A stretch of DNA of 64,000 nt from Aeromonas lacus (GCF_000764665.1 NZ_JRGM01000012.1:62001-126000); one strand, 5' to 3'; counted from the stretch's first letter, positions 37,156 through 48,108 are shown. The notes: a model not told the origin generated them from the letters alone. Program-made: numbers and translations.

Positions 37156-38254
37156 ATGTTCGAAGTTAATCCCGTTTTAAATAAACTTAAGGAGCTGTCT
37201 GAGCGGACCGAGCTTCTTAGGGGGTACCTTTGACTATGACGCCAAGAAAGAGCGTCTGGAAGAGGTCAATGCCGAGCTGGAACAGCCGGATGTATGGAAT
37301 GAACCCGAGCGCGCACAGGCGCTGGGCAAAGAGCGCGTAGCGCTGGAAAACGTAGTCGGCACCATCGACACCCTGACCCAGGGCGTGGATGACGTCGAGA
37401 TGCTGGTCAGCCTGGCAGTGGAAGGGGAAGACGAAGAGACCTTCAACGAAGCCATCGCCGAATCCGAACAGCTGGAAGCCAAGCTGGTGGATCTCGAGTT
37501 CCGCCGCATGTTCTCCGGCCAGCACGACGGCTCCGACTGCTATATCGATATTCAATCCGGCTCCGGTGGTACCGAAGCACAGGATTGGGCCAACATGGTG
37601 CTGCGCATGTATCTGCGCTGGGGCGATGCCCACGGTTACAAGCCCGAGCTGATTGAATGCTCCGAGGGCGACGTGGCCGGCATCAAGTCCGCCACCATCA
37701 AGTTCACCGGCGAATATGCCTTCGGCTGGCTGCGTACTGAAACCGGCGTGCACCGTCTGGTACGCAAGTCCCCGTTCGACTCGGGCGGCCGCCGTCACAC
37801 CTCCTTCTGTTCTGTGTTCGTTTACCCGGAGATCGACGACGATATCGAAATCGATATCAACCCCGCCGACCTGCGTATCGACGTCTACCGCGCCTCCGGT
37901 GCCGGTGGTCAGCACGTTAACCGTACCGAATCCGCGGTGCGTATTACCCACGTCCCGACCGGTGTCGTGGTACAGTGCCAGAACGACCGATCCCAGCACA
38001 AAAACAAAGACCAGTGTATGAAGCAGCTGAAAGCCAAGCTCTACGAGCTGGAAATTCAGAAGCAGAATGCCGAAAAACAAGCCCTGGAAGAGACCAAGTC
38101 CGATATCGGATGGGGCAGCCAGATCCGTTCCTATGTGCTGGATGACTCCCGTATCAAGGATCTGCGCACCGGCGTCGAAACCCGTAATACCCAATCGGTG
38201 CTCGACGGTGACTTGGACAAGTTTATCGAAGCCAGCCTGAAATCAGGTCTGTAA
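37156..38254 (+). CDS. prfB: Peptide chain release factor 2, with programmed +1 frameshift
   Basis: Recognises UGA and UAA stop codons. The first 25 codons ([17 protein letters not shown]) run from ATG 37156 to an in-frame TGA at 37231-37233; translation then continues +1 ([28 protein letters not shown]) to 38254, for about 365 residues in all. The rest is standard RF2: an SPF-type anticodon-like motif region, the catalytic GGQ in [15 protein letters not shown], and [12 protein letters not shown] near the end. Frameshifting makes RF2 synthesis self-limiting, since RF2 itself reads the TGA. It is followed 16 bp later by lysS, the conserved pair. Confidence 0.97.
37219..37233 (+). promoter_or_regulatory. 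prfB: Programmed frameshift site in prfB
   Basis: Shine-Dalgarno-like AGGGGG, three bases, then CTT TGA. The slippery CTT and the internal SD spacing match the classic bacterial RF2 autoregulatory site. Confidence 0.97.
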
Positions 38255-38270
38255 ACAAGCAGGAATCACC

Positions 38271-39806
38271 ATGTCTGAACAAACCATCACTCCGGAAGTC
38301 GATCAAACACTCGAACTCAACAACGAGATGACTGAGCGTCGTTCCAAGCTGGCCGCCCTGCGCGCCCAGGGCAATCCTTTCCCCAACGACTTCCGTCGTG
38401 ACAGCCTCTCCGGCGATCTGCAGGCAGAGTTTGGCGACAAAAGCGCCGAGGAGCTGACTAGCCTGGGTAAACGGGTGAAGATTGCCGGTCGCATCATGAC
38501 CCGCCGGATCATGGGCAAGGCTTCTTTCGCCACCCTGCAGGACATGGCCGGCAAGATCCAGGTCTACGTCACTCGCGACGACCTGCCGGAAGGTTTCTAC
38601 AACGAGCAGTTCAAGAAGTGGGATCTGGGCGACATCGTGGGTGTCGAAGGTACTCTGTTCAAGACCCAGACCGGTGAACTCTCCATCCATGTCTCCGACA
38701 TCCGTCTGCTGACCAAGGCGCTGCGTCCGCTGCCCGAGAAGCACAAGGGTCTGACCGACCAGGAAGCTCGCTGCCGTCAGCGTTACCTGGACCTGATCGC
38801 CAACGAAGAGTCCCGCAAAACCTTCGTAACCCGTACCAAAGTGGTTGCCGGTATCCGCAAGTTCCTGAACGACAAGCGTTTCATGGAAGTGGAAACCCCG
38901 ATGATGCAAGTCATCCCGGGTGGCGCTTCTGCCCGTCCGTTCATCACCCACCACAATGCGCTGGACATCGACATGTACCTGCGTATCGCTCCGGAACTCT
39001 ATCTGAAGCGTCTGGTGGTTGGTGGTTTCGAGCGTGTCTACGAGATCAACCGCAACTTCCGTAACGAAGGTATCTCCGTTCGCCATAACCCCGAGTTCAC
39101 CATGCTCGAGTTCTATATGGCCTACGCCGACTACATCGACCTGATGGACCTGACCGAAGAGATGCTGCGCACTCTGGCACAGGACATTCTGGGCGACACC
39201 AAGATCCGTTACGCCAAAGAGGGCGAAGAGGGTCTGACCATCGATTTCGGTCAGCCGTTCCAGCGCCTCTCCATGGTTGACTCCATCCTGAAGTACAACC
39301 CGGATGTGACCCGTGACGATCTGGCCACTCTGGAGAAGGCGACTGCCGTCGCCAAGCGCCTGAAGATCGAGCTGATGAAGAGCTGGGAACTGGGCCACGT
39401 GATCACCGCGATCTTCGAAGAGACCGTTGAACACATGCTGCTGCAACCGACCTTCATCACCGAGTACCCGGCTGCCGTTTCTCCGCTGGCCCGTCGCAAC
39501 GACGTAAACCCGGACGTAACCGACCGCTTCGAATTCTTCATCGGTGGCCGCGAGCTGGCCAACGGCTTCTCCGAGCTGAACGATGCAGAAGATCAGGCCG
39601 AGCGCTTCCAGGCTCAGGTTGACCAGAAAGCCGCTGGCGATGACGAAGCCATGTTCTACGACGCCGACTTCGTTACCGCGCTGGAGCACGGTCTGCCGCC
39701 GACTGCCGGTCAGGGTATCGGTATCGACCGTCTGGTGATGCTGTTCACTAACAGCCACACCATCCGCGACGTCATCCTGTTCCCGGCTCTGCGTCCGCAG
39801 AAGTAA
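38271..39806 (+). CDS. lysS: Lysyl-tRNA synthetase (class II)
   Basis: 511 aa. Begins [25 protein letters not shown]-fold anticodon-binding domain ([19 protein letters not shown]), then the class IIb catalytic core with motif 1 ([16 protein letters not shown]), motif 2 ([28 protein letters not shown]) and motif 3 ([10 protein letters not shown]). Charges tRNA-Lys. Second gene of the prfB-lysS unit; a strong terminator follows. Confidence 0.97.
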   Translation: MSEQTITPEVDQTLELNNEMTERRSKLAALRAQGNPFPNDFRRDSLSGDLQAEFGDKSAEELTSLGKRVKIAGRIMTRRIMGKASFATLQDMAGKIQVYVTRDDLPEGFYNEQFKKWDLGDIVGVEGTLFKTQTGELSIHVSDIRLLTKALRPLPEKHKGLTDQEARCRQRYLDLIANEESRKTFVTRTKVVAGIRKFLNDKRFMEVETPMMQVIPGGASARPFITHHNALDIDMYLRIAPELYLKRLVVGGFERVYEINRNFRNEGISVRHNPEFTMLEFYMAYADYIDLMDLTEEMLRTLAQDILGDTKIRYAKEGEEGLTIDFGQPFQRLSMVDSILKYNPDVTRDDLATLEKATAVAKRLKIELMKSWELGHVITAIFEETVEHMLLQPTFITEYPAAVSPLARRNDVNPDVTDRFEFFIGGRELANGFSELNDAEDQAERFQAQVDQKAAGDDEAMFYDADFVTALEHGLPPTAGQGIGIDRLVMLFTNSHTIRDVILFPALRPQK

Positions 39807-39846
39807 GGTTCATGCCCGCCGGGATCCATCCCGAGCGCGATAGCTT

Positions 39847-39879
39847 GAAAACGCCCCGCCACTGCGGGGCGTTTTTTTA
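39847..39879 (+). terminator. Intrinsic terminator after lysS
   Basis: AAAACGCCCCGC, CACT loop, GCGGGGCGTTTTTTT. Confidence 0.93.
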
Positions 39880-39912
39880 TCCCGTTTGCCACTGCATACC
39901 TTTCTAAATGCA

Positions 39913-39947
39913 ATAATGGAATAAAGGTTATATTTTTATTCTTTGTT
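39913..39947 (+). promoter_or_regulatory. AT-rich candidate CysB site upstream of cysJ
   Basis: An AT-rich block with half-site-like TAATGGAATAAAGGTTAT and TTATTCTTTGTTG, 57-91 bases before the cysJ start. Position and composition resemble CysB-activated cys promoters; no consensus match was scored. Confidence 0.35.
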
Positions 39948-40003
39948 GCTATCCATTACACCCCTTAACCTGACCACAACTCAGACCATGGAAGACGTGT
40001 GTG

Positions 40004-41794
40004 ATGCAATTGAAGGACTCCCTGACCCCATTAAGCCCCCTCTCCGACGAGCAGCAACGCCAGCTAAGCCAGGTGCTCGCCACCCTCAATACCCAGCAGC
40101 TTGCCTGGGTGAGCGGTTATCTCTACGGCCTCTCCCAGACCGGCTTGCAGCCTGCCGTAACCGGTGCAGCCGCCGCTGCCCCCGGAGGCAACCTTACCAT
40201 TCTCTACGGCTCCCAGACCGGCAACGCCAAAGGTGTCGCCAGCGCCATCAAGGCGCAGGCCGAGACCCGTGGCCTACCCGTCACCCTCGCGTCGATGGCA
40301 GACTACAAACCCAAGCAGCTCAAGAAAGAGAGCCACCTGCTGGTGATAGTAAGTACTTACGGGGAGGGTGAACCGCCAGAGAGCGCCGTCGACCTCCACG
40401 ACCAGCTGAAGAAAGGCAAGATAGGCAAACTCGAGGGCCTCAAGTTCGCCGTGCTGGGGCTGGGTGACAGCTCCTACGAATTTTTCTGTCAGACCGGCAA
40501 AGATTTTGACGACTTCCTCGCCAAAGCTGGGGCCGAGCGCATTCACGAACTCGCCAGCCTCGATGTGGATTATCAGGATGCCGCCAGGAGCTGGGGCGAG
40601 CAGGCCATCAATGCCATTGCCGCGACGCTCTCCACCGGAGCGGCAAGCAGCAGCGTGGCCAGCGCGGTGCAGCAGGCGGTTGGTCACAGCCAGTACAGCA
40701 AGGAGAACCCCTTCCCTGCCCGCCTGTCGGTCAAGCAGAAGATCACCGGCCGGGATTCCACCAAGGATATCCGCCACATCGAGATCAACCTTGAAGAGTC
40801 TGGCCTCAGCTACCAACCGGGGGATGCCCTCGGCGTCTGGTTCGACAACGATGCCGAGCTGGTTAGTGAAGTGCTGGCCCTGACCGGCCTCTCTGGCGAT
40901 GAAGCCACGGCCCACGGCACATTGCGTGTAGCCCTGACCGGTCACTTCGAACTGACCCGGTTGCACGGTGGCTTTATCACAGGCCTTGCCGAGATCGCAG
41001 GCAATGCAGCGCTGAAAGATCTGGCTGGCGACAAGGTTCAGGTCAATGGGCTGGTCGCCTCAGCCCAGATTGTGGATGTATTGGAGCGCTTCCCAACCGC
41101 ACTCTCGGCCGAGCAGCTCATCGGCCTGCTGCGCCCCCTCACCCCTCGCCTCTACTCCATCGCATCAAGCCAGAGCGAGGTGGAAGAGGAGGTGCACCTG
41201 ACCGTCGGGGTGGTGCGCTATCCGCAAGAGGACGGCACGGTGCGCAGTGGTGGCGCCTCTTCGTTCCTCGCTGATCGCCTTGAAGAGGGCGCCGAGGTAC
41301 GGGTGTTTGTCGAGCACAACGACAACTTCCGCCTGCCCGCCAATCCCGGCACCCCCGTCATCATGGTGGGCCCGGGCACCGGCATCGCCCCGTTCCGCGC
41401 CTTTATGCAGGAGCGCGAAGCCATCGGAGCCTCGGGCAAAAACTGGCTCTTCTTCGGCAACCCGCACTTTACCCAGGATTTCCTCTATCAGGTGGAGTGG
41501 CAGCGTTATGTGAAATCGGGGCTGCTGTCGAAGATCTCGCTGGCCTTCAGCCGGGATCAGGCCCACAAGATTTATGTACAGGACCGCCTGCGCGAAGCGG
41601 GCCAGGAGCTCTATCAGTGGCTGGAAGCAGGCGCTCACTTCTATGTGTGTGGTGACGCCAACAAGATGGCCAGAGATGTGCAGGAGGCCCTTCTGGATGT
41701 GATTGCCGAACACGGCCACAAGAGCCGTGAGGAAGCAGAAGAGTATTTGAGCGAATTGCGTCGTGCCAAACGTTATCAAAGGGATGTCTATTGA
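40004..41794 (+). CDS. cysJ: Sulfite reductase flavoprotein alpha subunit
   Basis: Passes electrons from NADPH through FAD and FMN to CysI for six-electron reduction of sulfite to sulfide. 596 aa from ATG 40004, after GGAAGACGTGTG. Order: FMN flavodoxin domain ([26 protein letters not shown]), connecting/FAD domain ([21 protein letters not shown]), and NADPH-binding domain ([43 protein letters not shown] end). First gene of cysJIH; its stop overlaps cysI by ATGA. Confidence 0.97.
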   Translation: MQLKDSLTPLSPLSDEQQRQLSQVLATLNTQQLAWVSGYLYGLSQTGLQPAVTGAAAAAPGGNLTILYGSQTGNAKGVASAIKAQAETRGLPVTLASMADYKPKQLKKESHLLVIVSTYGEGEPPESAVDLHDQLKKGKIGKLEGLKFAVLGLGDSSYEFFCQTGKDFDDFLAKAGAERIHELASLDVDYQDAARSWGEQAINAIAATLSTGAASSSVASAVQQAVGHSQYSKENPFPARLSVKQKITGRDSTKDIRHIEINLEESGLSYQPGDALGVWFDNDAELVSEVLALTGLSGDEATAHGTLRVALTGHFELTRLHGGFITGLAEIAGNAALKDLAGDKVQVNGLVASAQIVDVLERFPTALSAEQLIGLLRPLTPRLYSIASSQSEVEEEVHLTVGVVRYPQEDGTVRSGGASSFLADRLEEGAEVRVFVEHNDNFRLPANPGTPVIMVGPGTGIAPFRAFMQEREAIGASGKNWLFFGNPHFTQDFLYQVEWQRYVKSGLLSKISLAFSRDQAHKIYVQDRLREAGQELYQWLEAGAHFYVCGDANKMARDVQEALLDVIAEHGHKSREEAEEYLSELRRAKRYQRDVY

Positions 41795-43518
41795 TGAGCA
41801 AACAACCTGTCGCGCAACAAAAAGCCGGTCCAGTCGAGGGGCCACTGGCCGACAACGAACGCCTCAAGCGCGAGAGTAACTTCCTGCGCGGCACCATAGA
41901 GCAGGATCTGCAGGATCCGCTCACCGGCGGCTTCAACGGCGACAACTTCCAGCTGATCCGCTTTCACGGCATGTACCAGCAGGATGACCGCGACATTCGC
42001 CCCGAACGCGCCGCCCAAAAGCTGGAGCCTCTGCACAACGTCATGCTACGTGCCCGTCTACCCGGCGGCATAATTACTCCGGCTCAGTGGCAGGTGATCG
42101 ACAAGTTCGCCGAAGAAAACACCCTCTACGGCAGTATTCGTCTCACCACCCGCCAGACCTTCCAGTTCCATGGGGTATTGAAGCGCGACATCAAGCTGAT
42201 GCACCAGACCCTCAACAGTACCGGCATCGATTCCATCGCCACCGCTGGCGACGTGAACCGCAACGTGCTCTGCACCAGCAATCCGGTGGAGTCAGCGCTG
42301 CACCAAGAGGCCTACGAATGGGCCAAGAAGATCTCCGAACACCTGCTGCCCAAGACCCGCGCCTACGTGGAGATCTGGCTGGACGGTGAAAAACTGGGAC
42401 AGGATGAGGAGCCGATCCTGGGCTCCAACTACCTGCCGCGCAAATTCAAGACCACAGTTGTGATCCCGCCTCACAACGATGTGGACATCCACGCCAACGA
42501 TCTCAACTTCGTGGCCATTAGTGATCACGGCAAGCTGGTGGGCTTTAACGTGCTGGTGGGCGGGGGTCTGGCCATGACCTACGGCGACACCAGCACCTAT
42601 CCGCGCAAGGCGAGCGATTTTGGCTTTATTCCGCTCTCCCACGTGCTGGAGGTGGCGGCTGCCGTGGTCAGCACCCAGCGCGACTGGGGTAACCGGGTCA
42701 ACCGCAAGAACGCCAAGACCAAGTACACCCTCGAACGTGTTGGCGTCGAAGCCTTCAAGGCCGAGGTGGAGAGCCGCGCTGGCATCCAGTTTGGCGAAGT
42801 GCGCCCCTATGAGTTCACCAGCCGTGGCGATCGCTTCGGCTGGGTCGAGGGGATCGACGGCAAGCACCACCTGACCCTGTTTATCGAGAATGGACGCCTG
42901 CTGGACTTCCCCGGCAAGCCGCTCAAGACCGGCATGCTGGAGATCGCCAAGGTGCATCAGGGGGATTTTCGCCTGACCGCCAACCAGAACCTGATCATCG
43001 CCGGGGTGCCCGCCAGCGAGAAGGCCCGCATCGAAGGGCTGGCACGCCAGTACGGCCTGCTGGATGACGGCGTCAGCGAGCAGCGCAAGCAGTCGATGGC
43101 CTGTGTCGCCCTGCCAACCTGCCCGCTGGCGATGGCCGAGGCGGAGCGCATGCTGCCCGCCTTCGTCACCGAACTTGAAGGGCTGCTGGCCAAGCACGAT
43201 CTGGCAAACGATGCCATCGTCTTTCGGGTCACCGGCTGCCCCAACGGCTGCGGCCGCGCCATGCTGGCGGAAGTAGGTCTGGTGGGCAAGGCGCCCGGCC
43301 GCTACAACCTCCATCTGGGCGGTAACCTCGAAGGGACGCGCATTCCGCGCATGTACCGGGAGAACATCACCGAGCCGCAGATCCTGAGCGAACTCGACGC
43401 GCTGATCGGCCGCTGGGCCAGCGAGCGCGAACCGGGCGAAGGGTTTGGCGATTTCGTCATTCGCGCCGGAATCGTCGCACCTGTGGTCAACTCAGCCATC
43501 GACTTCTACGCCGCCTGA
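41794..43518 (+). CDS. cysI: Sulfite reductase hemoprotein beta subunit
   Basis: 574 aa. Binds siroheme and a 4Fe-4S cluster and reduces sulfite to sulfide with CysJ. The four cluster cysteines appear in the pattern [10 protein letters not shown] and TGCPNGCGR, and the substrate-binding Arg/Lys regions ([34 protein letters not shown]) are present. The ATG overlaps the cysJ stop. An alternative TTG lies three bases upstream. cysH follows 10 bases after the stop. Confidence 0.97.
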   Translation: MSKQPVAQQKAGPVEGPLADNERLKRESNFLRGTIEQDLQDPLTGGFNGDNFQLIRFHGMYQQDDRDIRPERAAQKLEPLHNVMLRARLPGGIITPAQWQVIDKFAEENTLYGSIRLTTRQTFQFHGVLKRDIKLMHQTLNSTGIDSIATAGDVNRNVLCTSNPVESALHQEAYEWAKKISEHLLPKTRAYVEIWLDGEKLGQDEEPILGSNYLPRKFKTTVVIPPHNDVDIHANDLNFVAISDHGKLVGFNVLVGGGLAMTYGDTSTYPRKASDFGFIPLSHVLEVAAAVVSTQRDWGNRVNRKNAKTKYTLERVGVEAFKAEVESRAGIQFGEVRPYEFTSRGDRFGWVEGIDGKHHLTLFIENGRLLDFPGKPLKTGMLEIAKVHQGDFRLTANQNLIIAGVPASEKARIEGLARQYGLLDDGVSEQRKQSMACVALPTCPLAMAEAERMLPAFVTELEGLLAKHDLANDAIVFRVTGCPNGCGRAMLAEVGLVGKAPGRYNLHLGGNLEGTRIPRMYRENITEPQILSELDALIGRWASEREPGEGFGDFVIRAGIVAPVVNSAIDFYAA

Positions 43519-43528
43519 GGGGGATATC

Positions 43529-44287
43529 ATGACTCTCGATCTCGACCACCTGCTGACCCTGACCCGGGACGAACAGGTTGAGGCACTGGCTCCCCATAAC
43601 CGGGAGCTGGAGCAGATGAGTGCCGCCGAGCGGGTGCGCTGGGCGCTGGCCAACCTGCCGGGTGGCCATATCCTGTCGTCAAGCTTTGGCATTCAGGCGG
43701 CGCTGATGCTGCATCTGGTGAGCCGCGAGCAACCGAAGATTCCGGTGGTGCTGACCGATACCGGCTATCTCTTCCCCGAGACTTACCGCTTTATCGACGA
43801 GCTGACCGAACGTCTTGGGCTCAACCTGCAAACCTACCGGGCGGTGCTCACCCCCGCCTGGCAGGAGGCACGTTATGGCAAGCTGTGGGAGCAGGGAGTG
43901 GAAGGGATCACCCGCTACAACCAGCTCAACAAGGTCGAACCCATGGAGCGCGCCCTGCAGGAGCTGGGTGCCCGCACCTGGTTCTCGGGGCTGCGCCGCG
44001 AGCAATCGGGCAGCCGTCAGGGATTGCCGGTGCTGGCCATCCAGCGCGGCCGCTTCAAGTTCCTGCCGGTGATCGACTGGAGCAACAAGGACATCTTCTA
44101 CTACTTCAAGGAGTTCGACCTCCCCTACCACCCGCTGTGGGAGCAGGGCTACCTCTCGGTGGGCGATGTCCATACCACCACCAAGTGGGAACCGGGCATG
44201 AGCGAGGAGCAGACCCGCTTCTTCGGCCTCAAGCGCGAGTGCGGCCTGCACGAAGAGAACGGTGAAAACGGCGGATCGGGCATCTGA
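43529..44287 (+). CDS. cysH: Phosphoadenosine phosphosulfate reductase
   Basis: Reduces PAPS to sulfite with thioredoxin. 252 aa from ATG 43529, preceded by GAGGGGGATATC. P-loop-like substrate motif [37 protein letters not shown] and the C-terminal catalytic motif KRECGLHE are all visible. A single active-site Cys without the CC...CxxC iron-sulfur set means it is the PAPS-specific type. Last gene of cysJIH. Confidence 0.96.
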   Translation: MTLDLDHLLTLTRDEQVEALAPHNRELEQMSAAERVRWALANLPGGHILSSSFGIQAALMLHLVSREQPKIPVVLTDTGYLFPETYRFIDELTERLGLNLQTYRAVLTPAWQEARYGKLWEQGVEGITRYNQLNKVEPMERALQELGARTWFSGLRREQSGSRQGLPVLAIQRGRFKFLPVIDWSNKDIFYYFKEFDLPYHPLWEQGYLSVGDVHTTTKWEPGMSEEQTRFFGLKRECGLHEENGENGGSGI

Positions 44288-44295
44288 TCCCCCAT

Positions 44296-44332
44296 AACAA
44301 CAAGGGCACCAGAAGGTGCCCTTGTTGTTTGT
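44296..44332. terminator. Bidirectional terminator (cysH / folA)
   Basis: A 15-bp perfect stem AACAACAAGGGCACC / GGTGCCCTTGTTGTT with T-rich flanks, between convergent genes. Confidence 0.92.
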
Positions 44333-44343
44333 GCTATAAGACG

Positions 44344-44835
44344 TTACTTGCGCAGCCAGGTTTCGAAACTGTAGGGGTGCGGATTCTTCTCGTCGGCCTG
44401 GTGAGCTTCACGCTCGACACACTGCCACTGCTCATTCTCAAAAGCCGGGAAGCGGGTATCCCCCTCCACCTCCAGCTCGATGCGGGTCAGATAGAGGCAA
44501 TCCGCCTTGGGCAGCAGCTCGGCATAGAGGTGCCCTCCCCCGATCACCATCACTTCTGCCACCTCGTTGTCGGCCAGCAGCGCCAGCGCCGCTTCGACGG
44601 AGCCCACCACCTCGATACCTTCTGCCTGATAGTCAGGGTTGTGGCTGATCACCAGATTGCGCCGTCCGGGCAGCGGACGACCGATGGATTCAAAGGTCTT
44701 GCGTCCCATCAATACCGGTTTGCCAAGGGTGACCCGCTTGAAGTGGGCCAGATCGGCCGGCATGTGCCAGGGCATCTGGTTGTCCTTGCCGATCACCCGA
44801 TCGTGGGCCATGGCGGCAATCATGGAAATCTTCAT
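44344..44835 (-). CDS. folA: Dihydrofolate reductase
   Basis: Reduces dihydrofolate to tetrahydrofolate. From ATG 44835 it is 163 aa and begins KISMIAAMAHDRVIG, the usual N-terminus; the frame extends to 44850 with a few extra residues. Conserved MPWHMPADLAHFKR (with the substrate-binding acid), MGRKTFESIGRPLPGR for NADPH and MVIGGGHLYAELLP are intact. It lies 18 bases downstream of yjjB on the same strand, so it may be read from the yjjP promoter. Confidence 0.96.
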   Translation of the reverse strand: MKISMIAAMAHDRVIGKDNQMPWHMPADLAHFKRVTLGKPVLMGRKTFESIGRPLPGRRNLVISHNPDYQAEGIEVVGSVEAALALLADNEVAEVMVIGGGHLYAELLPKADCLYLTRIELEVEGDTRFPAFENEQWQCVEREAHQADEKNPHPYSFETWLRK

Positions 44836-44853
44836 TGGGCTTCTCACCATCCG

Positions 44854-45321
44854 TCAGATTATGGGGCGGTTACGGTACACGACCAGGGAGGGGATCGCCA
44901 AACCGAAACTGAGGGCTCCCACGATAAAAAGCGCCTTGAGGCCATTCTCCACCGCGCTCTGGAGCAGGTTCATGGTCACACCGTTGATGTTGAGTTCCAC
45001 CACAGCGATCATGGTCTTGAAGGCGTAGCTGCCGGGGATCATCGGGATGATGGAGGCGACACTGAACACCGGGCGCGGTGCCAACAGGCGGCGCGACCAG
45101 TAGACGCAGACAAAGCCCACGGTGGTGGATGCCGTCAGGGTCGCCCATTCGATGGGCATGCCGTAGTGGATAAGCAGAGTCCGCAGACTGTGGGCCAGCG
45201 CGCCGCCCATGGCGCAGTACTTCAGCATTCGCGGCGGCACGTTGAACAACATGGCAAACCCGACTGCCGGAATGGCCGACCAGAAGGCATCCTTGGCCAG
45301 TAGCCAGAGCAGATCAATCAT
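44854..45321 (-). CDS. yjjB: YjjB, small subunit of YjjP/YjjB transporter
   Basis: 155-aa membrane protein of the ThrE_2 family with about four to five helices (AIPAVGFAMLFNVPPRML, TVGFVCVYWSRRLLA, SIIPMIPGSYAFKTM, LFIVGALSFGLAIPSLVVYRNRP). With YjjP it forms a split ThrE-type exporter; in E. coli the pair exports succinate under anaerobic conditions. Start ATG 45321 overlaps the yjjP stop by four bases. The frame extends to 45408 but those residues lie inside yjjP. Confidence 0.93.
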   Translation of the reverse strand: MIDLLWLLAKDAFWSAIPAVGFAMLFNVPPRMLKYCAMGGALAHSLRTLLIHYGMPIEWATLTASTTVGFVCVYWSRRLLAPRPVFSVASIIPMIPGSYAFKTMIAVVELNINGVTMNLLQSAVENGLKALFIVGALSFGLAIPSLVVYRNRPII

Positions 45322-46115
45322 ACCTTCCACCCCCAGATCCCGGTCACCGACATGGCGAGAATAATGCCGATAGCAGCGCTGATGGTGAGCAGGGTCGCCG
45401 TGCCCCAACGCGCCAGCCCCATGTTGAAGTAGCCCTTCACCATGTCGGAGACGGCGTTGATGAGCGGAAAACCCGGCACCAGCAGCAGCACGCTGGCAGC
45501 CATGGCGAGATAGGGCTGACTGCCCCAGCCAAAAAAGGTGGCGCTGGAGGCGAGCAGGGTGGCGATAAAGCCGGTCACGGCAAAGTTGATAAGCGGACTG
45601 TGGTGGTGGCGGGCCATCAGCTGGCGCACCCGCATCGCGATCGCAGCAGAGAGGCAGGTCACCACGAAGATGGGCCAGTCACCGCCAAACAGCAGGCTGA
45701 AAGCACCACAGGAGAGCCCTACCATGGGCACCACCAGCCAAGGGTGGTAATGAAAAGGGACTATAGCTTCGAGTCGCAGGCGCACTTCACGGGCCCCGAT
45801 CAGCTCTTTCTCTGCCATGATGCAGATGCGCTGGATCTCGCACACCACCTGCATGTTGATACCGTGTTCGCGCACCCGCCTAGTGGTAGTGACGCAACTG
45901 CCCTGATAGAGGCTGGTGAGCACGATGGCACTGGAGGAGATGGCCATCTCGACGCTCTCCAGCCCCAGTGCCATACCAAGGCGTACCGTGGTCTGCTCGA
46001 TGATCCGGCTCTCGGCACCAAACTGGGCCAGCATCTGCCCCACCTTGACGATAATGCGGGTGATCTCTGTCTGTTGCTCCCGCGACAGCACCCGTCTTGG
46101 TGTGATACTTCTCAT
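45318..46115 (-). CDS. yjjP: YjjP, large subunit of YjjP/YjjB transporter
   Basis: 265-aa ThrE_1-family protein: a soluble N-terminal ~115 residues (EITRIIVKVGQMLAQFGAES, RVREHGINMQVVCEIQRICIM) followed by about five membrane helices (LVVPMVGLSCGAFSLLFGGDW, FVVTCLSAAIAMRV, LLLVPGFPLINAVSDMVKG). Partner of yjjB with an ATGA overlap. Start taken at ATG 46115 (RSITPRRVLSREQQTE); ATG 46136 is possible. A dicarboxylate-export role is inferred from E. coli. Confidence 0.92.
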   Translation of the reverse strand: MRSITPRRVLSREQQTEITRIIVKVGQMLAQFGAESRIIEQTTVRLGMALGLESVEMAISSSAIVLTSLYQGSCVTTTRRVREHGINMQVVCEIQRICIMAEKELIGAREVRLRLEAIVPFHYHPWLVVPMVGLSCGAFSLLFGGDWPIFVVTCLSAAIAMRVRQLMARHHHSPLINFAVTGFIATLLASSATFFGWGSQPYLAMAASVLLLVPGFPLINAVSDMVKGYFNMGLARWGTATLLTISAAIGIILAMSVTGIWGWKV

Positions 46116-46272
46116 AATCCCTTCGAGTCGTAGCAATAAATTTTGGCCATATTAACTTAACTTTTATCGCTATTCATCCACCCTTATCACAACTCCCTGA
46201 ATAATCTATTTTGGCGCAATAAAATAAAACCTCATCACAACTTCATCACCAGCAACATAAAAACTCATAACA

Positions 46273-46313
46273 AATAAAAAGGGAGTGGCAGGTTCTTATT
46301 TTGCCACTCTCCA
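46273..46313 (-). terminator. Terminator after the DUF3135 gene
   Basis: On the minus strand GGAGAGTGGCA, loop, TGCCACTCCC, then TTTTTATTTG. Confidence 0.7.
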
Positions 46314-46348
46314 TCAAATCAAACTTCACCGTTAAATATAGCGCCAGA

Positions 46349-46684
46349 TTATTTGGGCCGTTTATAGTCGATCAGCCGGATTATTTTACCACTGCCATCG
46401 TTTTCAGGCGGAGGTATCTCCTCCTCGCGAAATTGTCGCATTTCACTGCCCATCAAATAAAAGGAGTCCCGCATCATATTGGCAATGCGGATACAGCTGT
46501 CGAGGTTGTTTTTTGCCAACCTGCGCTGACCGTCAATCTTGAACTGGAGCCCGCGCAAACGGCGCTGCCGATCGGGGCTAGTCCGAGCCATCAGCAGTTC
46601 AATCTGCTGCTCCAGAATGGCATCCAGCCGGGAGGGTTCACTCGCAGCCAGTTCTTTCAGGGTGTCAAAATCAGGCAACTCCAT
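46349..46684 (-). CDS. DUF3135 family protein
   Basis: 111-aa basic, helical soluble protein starting ELPDFDTLKELAASEP and containing LEQQIELLMARTSPDRQRRLRGLQFKID, which I recognise as the DUF3135 family of vibrios, Shewanella and Aeromonas. No catalytic motif, no membrane segment. Function unknown. It stands alone in an AT-rich area, with 400 bp of non-coding DNA upstream. Confidence 0.85.
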   Translation of the reverse strand: MELPDFDTLKELAASEPSRLDAILEQQIELLMARTSPDRQRRLRGLQFKIDGQRRLAKNNLDSCIRIANMMRDSFYLMGSEMRQFREEEIPPPENDGSGKIIRLIDYKRPK

Positions 46685-47086
46685 ATGCCCTCCCAGGCAA
46701 CGCCAACGGGCAGCACAGCCTGTGCTGCATCCTTATCTCGCACTTATCCCGCGCTCATCTCTTTCTCTGTATACGATGCCGATATAAAGGGTTCAATCCA
46801 CCAGATGCATATCGTCAGGGTATTATAGGTATTGGCTGGTTTTATCTATTTTAATTGCGTTAAGGATCAAACGATTACTTTTATTATCCGGCCCACCTGT
46901 CACTTATAAAATTTTGTCTGATGTAATTCGTTTTTTATGGCCAATTAATAAATTTTTGCTCGATATTTTGCTTCATTCGACGCTGGATAATCGTAGTCCG
47001 GAGGGCTCAGATTTTCTGGCGGTTTAACTTATCTCACTGATTATGTTATTTTAATTACCACTTTTTCGGATATCCAAGAGCAGACC
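46685..47086. other. 402-bp AT-rich divergent region upstream of mogA
   Basis: Between the DUF3135 gene (minus) and mogA (plus). Markedly AT-rich from 46825 to 47070 compared with the genes around it. It must carry both promoters; several TATA-like hexamers are present but none is convincing enough to name. No ORF or clear RNA gene. Confidence 0.55.
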
Positions 47087-47617
47087 ATGAGCAAGGCAAA
47101 AATCGGTATCGTGACCGTCAGCGATCGCGCCAGTGCTGGCATCTACGAAGACCTCTCCGGCAAGGCCATCATCGACACCCTGAACGCCTATCTGACCTCG
47201 GAATGGGAGCCCGTCTATGAGGTGATCCCCGATGAGCAGGATCAGATTGAAGCGACCCTGATCCGGCTGGCGGACGAGGAGCAGTGCTGCCTCATCGTCA
47301 CCACTGGCGGCACCGGCCCGGCCAAACGGGACGTCACCCCGGAAGCGACCGAAGCGGTGTGTGACCGCATGATGCCGGGCTTTGGCGAGCTGATGCGGGC
47401 CGAATCCCTCAAGTTTGTGCCGACCGCCATTCTGTCGCGCCAGACAGCGGGCCTGCGCGACGATACCCTGATCGTCAACCTGCCGGGTAAGCCCAAGTCG
47501 ATCCGCGAGTGCCTGGATGCGGTCTTCCCCGCCATTCCCTACTGCATCGACCTGATGGAAGGGCCCTATCTCGAGTGCGATGAAAGCGTCATCAAGCCAT
47601 TTCGGCCGAAGAAATAA
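47087..47617 (+). CDS. mog: Molybdopterin adenylyltransferase MogA
   Basis: Adenylates molybdopterin before molybdate insertion in cofactor synthesis. 176 aa with KIGIVTVSDRASAGIYEDLSG at the N-terminus, the nucleotide-binding TTGGTGPAKRDVTPEAT and NLPGKPKSIRECLDAV. ATG follows AAGAGCAGACC. It is monocistronic and ends at a bidirectional terminator. Confidence 0.96.
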   Translation: MSKAKIGIVTVSDRASAGIYEDLSGKAIIDTLNAYLTSEWEPVYEVIPDEQDQIEATLIRLADEEQCCLIVTTGGTGPAKRDVTPEATEAVCDRMMPGFGELMRAESLKFVPTAILSRQTAGLRDDTLIVNLPGKPKSIRECLDAVFPAIPYCIDLMEGPYLECDESVIKPFRPKK

Positions 47618-47640
47618 TTCACTCCAGAAAAGACCATAGA

Positions 47641-47674
47641 AAATAGTGGCGAGCATTGCTCGCCACTATTTTTT
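47641..47674. terminator. Bidirectional terminator (mogA / DUF2541 gene)
   Basis: ATAGTGGCGAGCA / TGCTCGCCACTAT stem with A- and T-runs on both sides. Confidence 0.92.
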
Positions 47675-47706
47675 ATCCGGTTTTTCACACCGATAAACCG
47701 CTTCGA

Positions 47707-48108
47707 TTATTTACGGCCAAATACTTTCACGCCGGCCTTGCTGCGCTCGGAATTACCGTACACTTCGATTTTCTTTACACAGCGGCGTGAGCCAAGGGAT
47801 TTCCAGCCAGTCTCGGTGTCACCGCGCATATCCTGATCGAAATAGATCGTCTTGGTGCGATCACCGCCATATGTGACGACGACTCGATCCAGGGTCAAAT
47901 CTCGCTCTGCCTTCACCTTGATATATTTGGTCTGGCGGCAAATCACCATGGGAATGGTGGCACCATGATCACCGGCCCCTAGCAAAATAGTGCGGCCGAG
48001 GGTGAATTGATCTTCACCGGCATGGCTGGCAGTAGCGACAACCAGCAGAACAGTTCCCAGCAGGGCACGAACGGAAAAACGGGAACGCCAGAGAGCGAGC
48101 AGGGACAT
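47707..48108 (-). CDS. DUF2541 family secreted protein (YaaI-like)
   Basis: 133 aa from the ATG at 48108, which follows TTGGAGGTGTT. A signal peptide (RFSVRALLGTVLLVVATASHA) precedes a small beta-rich domain with two cysteines (VICRQT and RRCVKKI) at positions that can form one disulfide, like E. coli YaaI. Expected periplasmic location; function unknown. The frame runs open to 48243, but the ribosome site and signal peptide fix the start. Confidence 0.85.
   Translation of the reverse strand: MSLLALWRSRFSVRALLGTVLLVVATASHAGEDQFTLGRTILLGAGDHGATIPMVICRQTKYIKVKAERDLTLDRVVVTYGGDRTKTIYFDQDMRGDTETGWKSLGSRRCVKKIEVYGNSERSKAGVKVFGRK

Noticed and set aside
37156-37233. Apparent frameshift or broken prfB
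   Set aside because: It is the known programmed +1 frameshift of RF2 (AGGGGG near CTT TGA), not a pseudogene.
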